Of a DNA stretch of 64,000 nt, positions 21,368 to 32,907 are shown one piece after another. The DNA comes from Trichosanthes cucumerina (Eukaryota > Streptophyta > Magnoliopsida > Cucurbitales > Cucurbitaceae), in contig CM071836.1 of assembly GCA_036507285.1 (NCBI GenBank), positions 83,095,505-83,159,504 on the forward strand. Reading direction: 5' to 3'. The notes under the pieces were generated by a model. The model ran no database searches, had not been told where the DNA came from, and saw only the letters and a list, made by a program, of their open reading frames with translations. Each line of letters opens with the position of its first letter. The first letter of the stretch is position 1. The translations under genes were made by a program, and so were the position numbers.

Positions 21368-24300
21368 ATGGAATCGATGTTTTCAAGTATAGTAAAATCT
21401 ACACTAGACTGGGTAACCTTGGTTCTTGATGCTCCCTCTGCTCGAGCAGTCATCTTCGGTGTGCATATTGGAGGTATCGTTTTTTAGCTCTGGAAATAAC
21501 TTGGTTTATATTTGTTTTCTATACTTCAACCCTTACGTGAATTATTCGTTTCTTACCTCTTTCTTGAAGGACATTTATTTGTGGAGGTTCTTCTTTTGGT
21601 GGTTATAATTTTTCTACTTTCCCAGAAGAGTTACAAGCCCCCCAAGCGGCCCTTAACAAAGAAGGTTTTTCAATTGTTTTGATTTACGAATTGTTATTGT
21701 CATTCTAATTTTCAAATGTTAATAGTTACTTGCGTGAAGGTATGATTATTTTCCAATGAGATGACTCCTTTATGCTAGTCTGAATGAAATAGCTGGATTA
21801 GCTGATCTTGTTTGGTAGAGAATAGATGTTGGGCAGGCAGTGGTGGATCTAAGATTTGAGTTCAATAGGGGCACATATAGACAATGATGTTTAAAGTTTG
21901 AACAATTAAAAAAAAACGTAGTTGTTTTATCCATCACTAGTAATTTTGTTGTCTTACAAACAACCAAGTTATTAATTTTCTGAAATCGATCCATCTTCAT
22001 ATTGATTTTTCTATTATTCTTACTCATACCAAATATCAACAACAATGATCAATTATTAGAGTAACGAGGTAGAAGGTTATATAAATTAGCATGATTTTAA
22101 TATAATATTAGTAAACAAATGTGAAAAGATAACATTTAAATTTTGATAAAACTAGATTTAGCCAGTTATAATCGGGTTTAAATGATTATATGAGCTTTTC
22201 TCTCAACTGATAAGTGACGGATTCTCGTTGCCATGGCAATATTATTTAAGATTGTCTGAGGACTCTGTATGTACTTCAAGTTCACTATTTTTCAAAGCCT
22301 ATTGCATTTTTCTGTTTAGCTGTAAAGGAGATATATTATTATTTTCATTAAGGCTTTGATGTACTTCCAGTGTCTAATGCTTCTGAAATTTGGACAGTAT
22401 CTGAGTGGCCTCTGATTTCGTTTAAAATTTTGTAATCTGGGATTTTCATTCTATTTATTTATCTTTTATCTTATTTTTTTTTAATTTTTTTTATAATGTT
22501 TGAAAGTGCTAATCTTGAAAGTTCTTGAAATAAATGTCGTTTTCATGTTAAAAAGAGAGATCTCTTCTAAATTCACTCTTTTTATCTGCTTTGACCTTTT
22601 CATTTTATAAGATTTTGTCGTCTTTGTTCTTTCACCATTTTATCTTGTAGGTATGTTTCCCTCTATTTTTATAGTGATTTAATGTATACTCGGTACCGTA
22701 GTACATTTCTTTGCACAATTTTGCTTAAAATTATGCTTGATCCATATAGGAAATAGATGAGTTAGTTTCCCTCTTTTTTTATTTTATTTTATTTTTTTAA
22801 TATAGTGATTTAATATATACTTGGTACTGCATTACATTTCTTTGCACAACTTTGCTTAAAATTATGCTTGATCCTTGTAGGAAATAGATGAGTTATGTGA
22901 TGAATGGGTCCCCGAGCCACTTATCCCATCACTCACAGAAGAGATGTTGTATGAACCACCGGTGCTGGAAAGGTGATGAGAGCTTTCACTTTCGGACTGC
23001 AAATTATTTTGCGGGAAATTTCTTAAGTTACCATTTCTTATTTGGATTACTCATTTGATGTACTCCCATCTTTAATTTATGCAAACTTCTAACTCTTGTG
23101 TGATATTTTTTTGGGACGAAATACATTTTTGGTCCCCCAGTTTTGCATTTGGTCCTTGAGTTTTCAAACTTAACAATTTAGCCCTTGAGATTTGGATTTA
23201 GTTATACAGTTAGTCCTTCCATCCAATTTTTTGTCAACTAGTAACAGAATGTTGACGTTACATTTGTAAAACAATAAAAAAATTATTATTATTTATTATT
23301 ATTATTATTATTATTTATTTATTTTTAATTAAAAAACATTACTATTATTTTTTTTCTTTCTGTCTTTTTTTTCTCCTTTCTTCTTTCTTCTCTCTTCGAC
23401 CACAAGCACCACCATTTCTACCTCTGTCTCCGACATCAAATTACCCACCGTTATTAAGTTTTTTTTTTAAAAAAATTCCTTTTCTTCTTCTTCCTCTTTC
23501 TTCTACCTCCACTCTTCTTCTCCTCTTTACCTCAAAATTTGAGAGATTTTGAAACCCATATAATTTTAAATCGTTGCGGTGAGAGAGGGATAATCCTTAC
23601 ATCGTTATGAAATGATCGACATAATTGGAATTGGATTCATCAACTGCAAGTGGGTTTTCATGAGGGTAAAAAGTCTGAAGAACATCAATGTTGTGATTGG
23701 AGAAATTCGGGAAATAAGGATCGAAGAAGAAGAAGGATGAACAAACAAATCAGAAGACATGGAAATGAAGTTTTTGTTCTAGTTTTTGTTCTTCTTTTCT
23801 CTAGTTCTTGAGTTTTTTTCTTCGTGTTTATCAAGTTTTTGAGAGCTCTATAAACGAAATGAAACAAAACCCAAAAGTAAGAATGAGGAAGAATTTGGAT
23901 CTCTCTTTCTTTGTACCTAGAGGCCAGTTGGTATCAGAGCCCTAGGTTCTAGATTCTATAGACTCGCCTACATTGTAGGCATCCTGTTCTCCATAGCCTC
24001 TCGCAGGAAGGTTGCCTCATCCCCGCTAGATTTGCACGTTCTATGCTTTGAAGTTTTTCTGGCCTGTGCTAAAATGATTTAGGTGTGGGATTTAACACTT
24101 GCTAACTTGTAACTCAGATTATGGCTCGAGGAAGAGGTCAGGGTAGAGGTAGGAATGGTCAAGGTGGTCTTGGAGGTAGGGGCCAACAACCAGGATCCAG
24201 TCATTGACCCATTAGTGAACAAGCACTCTGAGCATCAAAAGGAGCTCAATCCTGTCCTTCCAGCCGTTGAGGAGTCGAGGAGGCAAAATGTGGAAAACTT

Positions 24301-27300
24301 GGAGGGGCAGATGAACAAAAATGCTCAACCATCAGTCACCATGACCTTGACGCCAAAGGACCTCCAACCTCCAAGAAATTATTTAGTCGGCCTTGGCAAG
24401 TCAAGTGGCGTTGTTCACCCAAAGCCTTGGTGGAATTTTCAACCAGAATCAGGGGTGATGTCCAACCAGAATTAGGGGCAACCACAGAAGAGACCAGATA
24501 TCTAAGGGATTTTAAGAAGTACGACCCATCGCAATTCGACGGGCAGAGCGTGGACCCCATGGCATCATGTTTTCCTGCACAGTGCAAGTCAACTCTAAGT
24601 GTCTCGTTTTCCTGCACTTATAACAAACTTTAGCTTTTTCTTCTTCTCCCTACACACTGATGACAAGTGCCCCACCTCACCACAATTATAGCACGTTCTG
24701 GTGGTTGCATAACAAGCTCCGTTGTGTTGTCCCCCACAATTGGCGCACGAAGTCCTACATGAACCCTGAGTTGACTGTTGACCTGCGCCCCGTGCCGGTT
24801 TGGCCTAGAAACAGTATGGTCAAATTTCCTCTTCTGACCTAACCCCGAACTCTGACTTGCCCCTGACAACTAACTAGTGCTGGCCCTTTTGACCTCGTAG
24901 TATGGGCGTCAAGCAAGGATGCCCCTTTTAGGACTGAGACGTACGTCTTCAGCTCATGGGTTGCCACTGCGCCATACAGTCGTCACACAGACTCACGACG
25001 AACCAATCCACCTTCTTCTCCATATCTACCAGATCCGAAGCAAAACAGGGTAACATCATAAATTCGTGCTCGCACTCCTCTGCTGACTGATTCGTCTCTT
25101 GCTTTAACTGCACTAACTCAACCTCCTTCCTGGCCTTAGTGAGGGTTGGATAGTACTTGTTATAGAACTCCCCCTGCAAGCGTGCCTAGGTTACTGGCCC
25201 TTCTCTAACATCTATGGATCGCTCCGCAGCCTGCCACCAAAGGAGGACGACCCCTTAGTCAATAGGCTGCACACTGGACCCTCTAATGGTCTGGACAACA
25301 CACGCGCCGAAAGATAGACTCAATCACAACAAAGCACGCCTTGGCTGCCATGGGATCCACGCTTTGCCGGTCGAAGTGCGGTGGGTCGTACTTCTTAAAA
25401 TCCCTCAGATACTTGGCCTTTTCAGTGGTTGCCTCCTGATTCTGGTTGGACATTGCCCCAAGGCTTTGGGTGAACAACACCGCTTGAATTGCCAGGGCCG
25501 ACTGAATAATTTCCTGGAGGCCCTCTAGTGTCAGGGTCATGGTGACGGGTGGCTAAGCATTTTCGTTCCTCTGCTCCTCCGAGCTTTACACATTTTGCCC
25601 CATCGACTCCTCGATGGCTGGAAGCTAAGAAGCACGGATACAGATACGAGACACGGATACGATACGACACGGACACGGCGACACGTTATTTCTTAAAAAT
25701 CTAGGACACGGACACAACTAGGACACGTTTATGAAATATACATTTTTTAAAATATATATCATTTTTATATCAGAAAGAAATTTAACGTTAATAAGTTTAT
25801 GTATCTATATGCTTAAAAAAATGATTTTGATGTATTTCGTTCTCAAACTTCAGTATTTTTGTCCTATATTACATGTACCTATCTAGTATACTTGACAAGT
25901 GTTTATTACGTGCCTAACAAATAATGGACCTATATTGACTTTGTACAACTAGTTTTTAACACATCTATAATGCTAACAAGTGCCCGATACGTGTCCAACA
26001 AGTGTCGGAGTGTCCAAGTGTCGGACACGTGTCGGACACGGACACGCTAGCCAAATTAAAGTGTCCGTGCTTCTTAGGCTTGAAGGTCAGGATTGAGCTC
26101 CTCTTGATGCTCAGAGTGCTCGTCCACTGGCGGGTCAATGACTGGTTCCTGACCGTCGGCTCTTCGACCCCTACCTCCAAGACCCGACCACACCTACCTC
26201 TTCCTCGACCCATAATCTGAGCTACAAGTTAGCAGGTGTTAAATCCCACATCTTAATCATTTTAGCAGACAGGCCAGAAAAACTTCAAAGAATTGGACGT
26301 GCAAGCTTTGATTATGAGCAACATTTTAATCCCTAACTACCTTACCAGTCAGATAGCAAACCTGGTGGTAGCGACGTGACCTTCCTGCGAGAGGCTATGG
26401 AGAACAGGATGCCTACGATGTAGGCGAGTCTACGTCTCTGATATCGACTGTAACAACCCTAAATTTTTGAACGATCCTATTTAGGGAGTTACTCAAGCCA
26501 CACCGTCTATGCCCGAAATTTTGGCAGCATAACGACGTAACTAGAAGAAACCCAAAAATTTCTAAAACCTGGAAGACATATCAAGACAGTCCTTAAAGCA
26601 CAAAGAACGTCCAACCTCCACCAAACTCCATCGAAAGATCAGGCTGGGTCCTAACTTCTAGAATACCAAATAGATACACACACAAGAATTCTAAAAAGAA
26701 ATTAACTCCACAAGTTTACTAGAACAGAACCTATCACATGCTAAGGTTCGAAAGACAAATAGTCAAACAACTAAGATAAGGTTCATAACCAACTACAAAG
26801 TTCAACGGAAGTCATAAAGACATCTTAGATGAGCACAACTGAACCTAGGGATCAAGGGAAGCCTCCATAGCCTCGTTAGGTCATCATCGTCGCCAGTCAC
26901 CTCACAGTTTAGCCTTATTTGCAAACAAAAAAATCAAAGTAGTAGGGTGAGTATTAAAATACACAGTAAGTAGCCCACTTAAGGCCCAAACTACAACTTA
27001 ACTCAAACAACATTGCCCTCGCTTTGTACATACTTCTGGTCAACCTTACCACTGTTTAGACCTCTACAATTGACACCTCTCACCTCGGATCACCTTGTGG
27101 TAATGTCTATAGTCCTTCCCTCAGTCCCATAACAAAGGTTGGTGAATGGCAGTGAGAGAAAACAACTCTCATGCTTGTACATCTCGCTAACACGGGGCCA
27201 TGGAGGAAGGCAACCTTCACACTCTAAACGACAGGGAATCACCCGGATGAAGGAACGCATCCAACATCCCATGCTCGTCGAGAAATCACCCCTTGAGCCA

Positions 27301-30300
27301 ATACACCGGATGAAGGAATGCATCCCACGCCCGTCGGGGAATCACCCCTGAGCCAATACACCGGATGAAGGAATGCATCCAACATCCCACGCTAGTTGGG
27401 GAATCACATTCTGAGCCAATACACTGGATGAAGGAACACATCCAACATCCCAACTCTAGTTTCGCCAACCCAGATGTTTGGACTCGCTAGGGGTGACACA
27501 AGGATCGGTGATACAAGTTTAACAACATACGCTTCCACAAATAACAAAGGTCTCCCTAGGATGACCCGGTCAACCCTTGTGCCCGTCCCAATAGAGTCCT
27601 CACTACGGCTAGATCCCCCGTCTAGTCATGAACACAACATCTCATAACCATTCGACTCTAAAGCAAACCAAGCACATGCATCAGATAATAGTCTAGGTTG
27701 TTCAACACTAAAAGGAACTAATTCACAAACAGGGTTCCACAGGGCTAAATACTATAATTCAACACAACCATGCAACAAGTCAACTTTATCACCATATGAA
27801 CCAAACACTATCTTTACATAACAACACAATAATTCAGTCATTCACATAATTAAATAACAACACTATTAATATTATCACAACAATCGCAACACAAACAACT
27901 CCGCATAACAAGCTCTCTCACTTATGAGCTTGCTTGCAAATCCAAATGACTACTTACCTTTGTTTAAGAACACGAGTCATCTACTCCCTTTCTAGCTCAG
28001 AGGTAGGCTTGCCTAAAACATACCAAAGGAAACAACATACCATTAGAGTTGTCTAAGGCCACGTTTAACAATCCAAAATAAAACACAGAGGCCGGACCAT
28101 CCTATGCTTGAAGCCCAAGGTTTGCATCTAGAGTCATTTTTGGTCTTTTATCCAGCTAACCACATTCATACCAAAATACAGATCAACCTACAACAACGCT
28201 AACTTGACTCATTAAATTTGAGGGCTTGCTTTCATGACCAACCGATCCATTTTCACCGTACTCACGACCTTTTTGAAACCAACATGCTACAATCCCAAAG
28301 TTTGAAAATTACTTACCTGATTGCGTGTGCTGACCGCTCCGAACTGATAACCCACTTGCCAAAGGTCACTGTTTGAACAATCCCTTAGCCCACCCTTGAC
28401 TTGCTCGACCTACAAACATTGCACTTGCTCGAACCTACACCCAAACGGATCATAAGCACGAAGAGAGAATAAGAAACGAAAAAAAGAATAGGGAGGGCCT
28501 TGGATCTTGCAGCCGAAAATAGGGGGTGGGTTCGTGGGTGCGATTGCCGACAAACATAAGAGGAGGGTCGGGGTTCGGATTCCAGCAAGACTCGCGGCGA
28601 CTGGGGCGGCGTGAAGGGGGAGGCTCCGGACGGCGCGGAAAGAAGAAAACGAGGGGGGTAGTCACGTGGGGCTCGGTCTCATTGGAGAGGGAGGGAATTC
28701 TGACTCTCTGGGGTTGCTGGTGGCAACAAAAAGAGGGGAATCGGGGAGGGTTTCCGGCGAAAAGAGGGGGGGTGTGTGTTGTGGTTGTTATCGTGTAAGG
28801 GAGGAAGGGAGAAAAGAAAAGAAAGGAAAAAGAAAAAGAAAGGAGAAAAGAAAATAAGGGGAAAAAGAAAAGGAGGAAGGGACCTTATTGGAACGCCTCA
28901 GCCCCTCCTCTTGGCCAACACAACACCACAAAGAAAGGAGGAAATTTGAAATTCGTACTCTTCAGGTTACACTCCACGTGAATTAAATAGACTTAAATAG
29001 GTCAATTCTCCCTTTAAAATCCAAAAATAACGCACTTGCCCCTAAAATTCCTAAATTCCTGAAATTTGGCTCAACCAACTAAATATGCTCAAACTTAGGT
29101 CACCAAGTTAATTGAACAGAACTCAAATAAACTCAAAATTCCACCTAACATACATGATTAGACTGGGCGTTACATTCTTTCTTCTGTGCTTTTGCAGAAA
29201 ATTGAGAGGAAAAGGAAGAAGTATTGGAAGTTTGCATCAGAAGGGAAGACCAAATCCTCCCCCTTTGGGCTTTAGAAAGTTCCAAGTTTGTCATTGCGTG
29301 CAAAACTGCCACGCATCTCGGTCGATTGTAGGCGAGCATTTTCCAACATGCATATTGTTCATTCCAAACTTCCATTAATATTCTCAATTTCTTAAAACCT
29401 TTAATTCACTGTACTAACCATGATCGTTTTGTTGAAATTCCTCTGCATTCGTTTAGCTCTGTATTTCGAAATCCTCTCTTCTCTTCTGTCCCACTTTGAA
29501 ATTTTCCTCAACGAGCTTTCGATCTCCAACAACAGGCTCGAGAACGATCCCTACCTGACCCTGACCCTGATCGCCCCATGCTGGAAAAGTAAGAAGGATT
29601 GAATTTTTTTTGCAGAATTTGAATCTCTCTCTCTTTCTTCTCATTCACGATCTTCCATCTACGTATGGCTTTAGAAACTCTCTAACGCCCAAAGGGGGAG
29701 GGGGATTCGAGCTTGTTGAACCCCCACGCGCAGGTCCACTCGGAGAGAGAAGAAAGAAGGGAGGGAAAGAGGAGAAGAAGAGGGGAGGGAGAAGAAAGAG
29801 GAGGAAGAAGAAGAAAATGATTTTTTTTTTAAAAAAACTTACTGGCGGTGGGCATGCCTGCGTCGGAGACGGTGGTGGTGCTTGTGGAAGAAGAAGAAGA
29901 AAGAAGAAGAAAGAGAAAGGAAAAAAGAAAAAATAATAATTTTTTTAATTAAAAATAATAAATAATATTTTTTTTATTAATTTACAAATGTCATCTCAGC
30001 ATTCTATTACTAGTTAACGAAAAATTTGATGGAAGGACTAACCGTATAACTAAATCCCAAACTCATGAGCTAAATTGTTGAATTTGCAAATGAGGAGGGA
30101 CCAAAAAGGAACCAAATGCAAAATTGAGGGACCAAAAAGGTATTTTTCAATGGAATTCCCTAATTTACCGTTGTTCAATTTATTCAAGTTCAACCTGTCC
30201 TTGTGATTAGTCTCTGCCAACTTCTAACGCTTGACTGATAAGTTATTTAAATTTCTTATTTATATTCTCAATAGTTTGTTCTTTTATTTTACTTACAAAT

Positions 30301-32907
30301 TTCATTTTATCCAGTTCCGCTGGACCACATACAATTATCAAGGGAAAAGAAGTAGTGAATTTTGCATCTGCAAATTATCTTGGATTGATAGGCCACGAGA
30401 AGTTACTTGTATGTGCGCAATTTCAATTAAAATGTGCACAGATTCGATTCTTTGCATTTTAGAACCAGTTACAGTAATTGTTTTCCTCAGGGCTCATCTA
30501 CACATGCATTGGAGAAATATGGTGTTGGTTCATGTGGTCCTCGTGGGTTTTATGGGACAATTGGTAAGATTGGGTATTGAATTTAAACTGATTTCTGGGG
30601 CAGTTTGCATTACATGACTCTTTTTTATATGGTTACAGATGTACACCTTGATTGCGAAGCCAGAATAGCAAAGTTCTTGGGAACTCCAGACTCAATTCTG
30701 TATTCTTATGGACTTTCTACTACGTTTAGTGCAATTCCAGCCTTTTGTAAAAGGGGAGACGTCATTGTAGTGTGAGTACCATAACAGCTGAATTCTTATT
30801 ATAGAACATAGGTGCTTTGGTCTTCATATCTGTATATTAGATTGGGTTGGGTCCAACTATTTTGTTATCTCTTCTGCTACATATGTTACAGTGGGAGTGA
30901 ATACTGATTGCTGATTATGACACTATGTTAAAGAGTAAAGCAATGCCTTTTCTTTTGCCAGGGACGAGGGTGTTCATTGGGGAATACAAAATGGGCTATA
31001 TCTATCCAGGAGCACAATTGTATATTTCAAGCACAATGATATGAAATCCTTGAGAGATACTCTTGAGAAAATCACTGCCGGGAATGAAAGGGCTAAGAAA
31101 CTGCGACGCTATATTGTGGTTGAATCAGTGTACCAGGTTGTTCTACACATTAAATTTGGATGTTGTGTTTGGAGTATGCAACTGAAATCAAGTTGAGCTT
31201 AATATGATGTTAACGTTCCATGGTTCTTCAATGTGAAGATGGTGATCTTCATATAATTTAAAGGATTTTCCTGACAGACTCATCATGCTTTTAGTTTAAC
31301 TCTTTATATATAATTTAAAAGGTGCAAATGAGGTTTAAATTACGAATGAGATCTTTAAACCAACTGGACTTGCTAGTTTGGTTGTCACTAAGGGATTGCC
31401 TTTAGAGCTTTTTATGCCTTCTATCTTTCTGTCTCTCTCTCTCTTCTCTCTAATTTTTAGTTTATCATTTGTTATGATTTGTCTGTTCAAAACCTTCTGA
31501 TATTTTACTTTTAATTTTGTAGAATTCTGGTCAAATTGCACCATTGGACGAGATCATCAAATTGAAGGAGGAGTATCGATTTCGTGTTATATTGGATGAA
31601 AGCAACTCCTTTGGCGTACTTGGCTGTACTGGAAGAGGTCTCACAGAACACTGTGGGGTTTCTGTATGTTTATTAACAAATATTTTAGGTTTGTCCGCTA
31701 GTAGATTTAGATTCTTGATGATGGTTTCATGTTGCAGGTGGATAAGATAGACATAGTAACTGCTGCTATGGGGCATGCATTGGCTACAGAAGGAGGATTC
31801 TGCACAGGAAGTGCTCGAGTCATTGATCACCAGGTATTGTGAATTGATGGTATAAAAATAACTTCATGTTCCTCCGTGTCTCAGTTTCTTTTTGTTTACC
31901 TTATTAATCAAATTTATTTCTTGCTCCCCAAAATCTTTTGACAAATTTAGTTTGGTTGCAGTAATCATTCTTACAGTTTTAAGTGCTAAATTTTGTCGTA
32001 TTTAATTGCGCAGCGCCTGAGCAGTTCGGGTTATGTTTTTTCTGCTTCATTGCCCCCATATCTAGCTTGTGCTGCCATTACTGCCATAGATCTTATAGAG
32101 GAAAATCCGATTCTGTTAACAAAGCTGAAAAAGAACATAACTATTTTATGGCAAGGTTCGTTCTGGTCTCATGTCTAATCGTGTGTTAGAGCTTAATTTA
32201 TATATATTTAACACAGGATTCCTACCATCGTAAACGTCAAAGGAATGTCTATATAAGAAATGCCAATATAAGTTATTACTTATTATATAGGCATTCCTTT
32301 GACGTTTAAGATATGGTTATTGATCCAAAAGTAATAAATGTTATGATGTTATGTTCTCATTTCACTATTTAGAATATTTTATATTGCTTACTCTTGAATA
32401 TCAGTGCAGCTGCTATTGTGATAAGATATGCATACACGCTGCATGCAACCTAAATTACAACCTTTCCTTTACTTCAAAGTTCGGATGACATTATGCCTAT
32501 TTATTTCAAAATTCTTGGGGAAATGCAGGATTGTCAGATATACCGGGCCTTAAACTAGGAAGCAATCAAGAATCACCCATTGTCTTTCTCATATTAGAGA
32601 AATCTACAGGGTCAATACAAAATGATCTACAACTCCTTGAAAACATTGCTGAACGTGTAAGAAACCTGATCTCTAACACAGAAAGATTTACTGTTTTCAC
32701 CATATATTCTGAAGATTTGTGTGTTTTCAGGCCCTCAAGGAATACTCTGTATTTGTTGTGACTTCTAAAAGATCGATGGTTGACAAATGCCGATTACCAG
32801 TAGGAATCAGGTTGATGGTGTCTGCTGGCCATTCTGAATCTGATTTGCTGAAGGCTATAGAATCATTGAAAAGCGTTGCAGCTGTGGTGCTCAAGGATCA
32901 CAAATAG
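21368..32907 (+). CDS. LCB1: serine palmitoyltransferase subunit LCB1
   Basis: With LCB2 this ER-membrane subunit forms serine palmitoyltransferase, which condenses serine with palmitoyl-CoA at the first committed step of sphingolipid synthesis. Coding exons: 21368-21473, 21570-21664, 22881-22972, 30315-30408, 30491-30563, 30639-30771, 30962-31136, 31523-31663, 31738-31833, 32014-32155, 32529-32656, 32731-32907. All junctions are GT-AG and the sum is 1452 nt, 483 aa, matching the length of plant LCB1 (about 482). There is a membrane segment near residues 37-53 (VEVLLLVVIIFLL), then KPPKRPLT, the DELCDEWVPEPL block, FASANYLGLIGHEKLL, the GVGSCGPRGFYGT loop, DEGVHWGIQNG, VILDESNSFGVLG, and MGHALATEGGFCTG, which lacks the PLP lysine as expected for LCB1 (that residue is on LCB2). 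It ends SAGHSESDLL and a short tail. No stop or frameshift is present, so the gene looks functional despite a 7342-bp third coding-region intron filled with transposons. Confidence 0.96.
22655..22895 (+). repeat. tandem duplication spanning the exon 3 splice acceptor of LCB1
   Basis: Copy 1 (22655-22764, 110 bp) and copy 2 (22765-22895, 131 bp, with an extra T/A-rich run) both start GTTTCCCTCT and end in AG|GAAATAGATGAGTTA. The copied unit holds the end of the intron, the AG acceptor and the first 15 nt of coding exon 3. Only copy 2 runs on into the rest of the exon. Copy 1 offers a decoy acceptor (AG at 22748-22749) whose use would reach an in-frame TAA within 17 codons. Confidence 0.88.
24121..24562 (+). 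pseudogene. gypsy gag N-terminal half, plus-strand arm
   Basis: It starts at the ATG at 24121 with the Gly/Arg-rich MARGRGQGRGRNGQGG leader peptide common in Tekay/Del-type gypsy gag. After a frameshift it continues in the frame 24155-24475 and then as EETRYLRDFKKYDPSQFDG and QSVDPMA, the conserved start of the retrotransposon gag domain. It ends abruptly at the inversion junction. Confidence 0.75.
24566..26213 (-). pseudogene. gypsy gag, minus-strand arm, with nested MITE
   Basis: The start at 26213 (MGRGRGRCGR) parallels the plus arm. A 452-bp MITE interrupts it at 25625-26076. Then come TEKAKYLRDFKKYDPPHFDR and QSVDPMAA (about 25400), a GEFYNKYYPTLTKARKEVE and EECEHEFM region (25179-24949), and two zinc knuckles: CANCGGQHNGAC-like followed by CYNCGEVGHLSSVC (about 24690), and CYKCRKTRHLELTC (CX2CX4HX4C, about 24600). 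Frameshifts separate the pieces. It ends at the junction with the plus-strand arm near 24563-24566. Confidence 0.78.
25625..26076. mobile_element. MITE with TAAGAAGCACGGA ends, 452 bp
   Basis: The left end reads CTAAGAAGCACGGATAC and the right GTGTCCGTGCTTCTTA, an inverted pair over about 13 bp followed by runs of GGACACG/CGTGTCC. Flanking 9-mers GGCTGGAAG (25616-25624) and GGCTTGAAG (26077-26085) differ at one base. The parallel gag arm near 24260 has the uninterrupted CGGCTGGAAGGACAGG on its complement, which confirms insertion. A 9-bp TSD suggests Mutator-type mobilisation. Confidence 0.75.
26449..29174 (-). mobile_element. gypsy (Tekay/Del-like) LTR, 2726 bp
   Basis: On the minus strand it starts TGTAACGCCCAGTC (29174) and ends GGGTTGTTACA (26449), two bases from a PBS-like CGATATCAGAG. 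Blocks near 26515-26650 (GGCAGCATAACGACG, CACCAAACT) also occur in the solo LTR at 36268-37585, so the two are related. It contains four tandem copies of a 55-62-bp unit at about 27238-27460. Open frames here, including the Gly/Arg-rich ones at 28385-28857, are composition artefacts. Confidence 0.72.
27238..27465. repeat. tandem repeat, four units of about 55-62 bp
   Basis: Each unit starts with ACCGGATGAAGGAACGCATC or a close variant, has CCCACGC and GGGGAATCAC, and ends GAGCCAATAC. The fourth unit is incomplete. It lies inside the gypsy LTR. Confidence 0.85.
32231..32308. repeat. 78-bp inverted repeat (hairpin) in an LCB1 intron
   Basis: The left arm TAAACGTCAAAGGAATG...TATATAAG and right arm CTTATTATATAGGCATTCCT...GACGTTTA pair with few mismatches over about 26 bp around a short A/T loop. 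It lies in the intron between coding exons 10 and 11. It could be a tiny foldback MITE remnant or a small-RNA hairpin; nothing in the sequence decides between these. Confidence 0.7.

Larger units (their letters stand above)
23912..29174. mobile_element. gypsy chimera with head-to-head inverted gag halves
   Basis: Reading left to right: TTCTT (23907-23911), 15 bp with TG and CA ends, a plus-strand PBS TGGTATCAGAGC (23929-23940), plus-strand leader and gag 5' half to about 24562, then minus-strand gag (about 24566-26213), minus-strand leader, a damaged minus-strand PBS (about 26436-26446), a 2726-bp LTR (26449-29174), and TTCTT (29175-29179). The two leader/gag arms are clearly the same family (both have GACTCGCCTACAT, GGCATCCTGTTCTCCATAG and GGAAGAGG after the gag ATG) but differ at many positions, so they come from different copies. 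No protease, RT or integrase is present. Confidence 0.72.
23113..30151. mobile_element. MULE-type element in LCB1 intron, with a nested gypsy chimera
   Basis: The left terminus (GGGACGAAATACATTTTTGG) and the right (read inward, GAAAAATACCTTTTTGGTCCC) match the TIRs of the 1.06-kb MULE at 13244-14299. The inverted arms extend to about 23455 and 29845 and include the inner blocks CACAAGCACCACCA and GGTGGTGGTGCTTGTG. The outermost bases on the right are degraded and no 9-bp TSD could be found. About 1.77 kb is the MULE itself; 23912-29174 is a gypsy-derived insertion. No MURA transposase is present. The insertion lies within the intron between coding exons 3 and 4 and leaves the splice sites intact. 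Confidence 0.75.

Noticed and set aside
28385..28857. Gly/Arg-rich open frames in several registers
   Set aside because: They are within the gypsy LTR and follow its purine-rich composition.
23104..30160. 9-bp TSD for the MULE in the LCB1 intron
   Set aside because: TATTTTTTT on the left and GGAATTCCC on the right do not match, and the right terminus is degraded, so none is claimed.
20640..32907. LCB1 as a pseudogene because of the transposon-filled intron
   Set aside because: All twelve coding exons have canonical borders, the frame is intact from ATG to stop, and the length agrees with the family.
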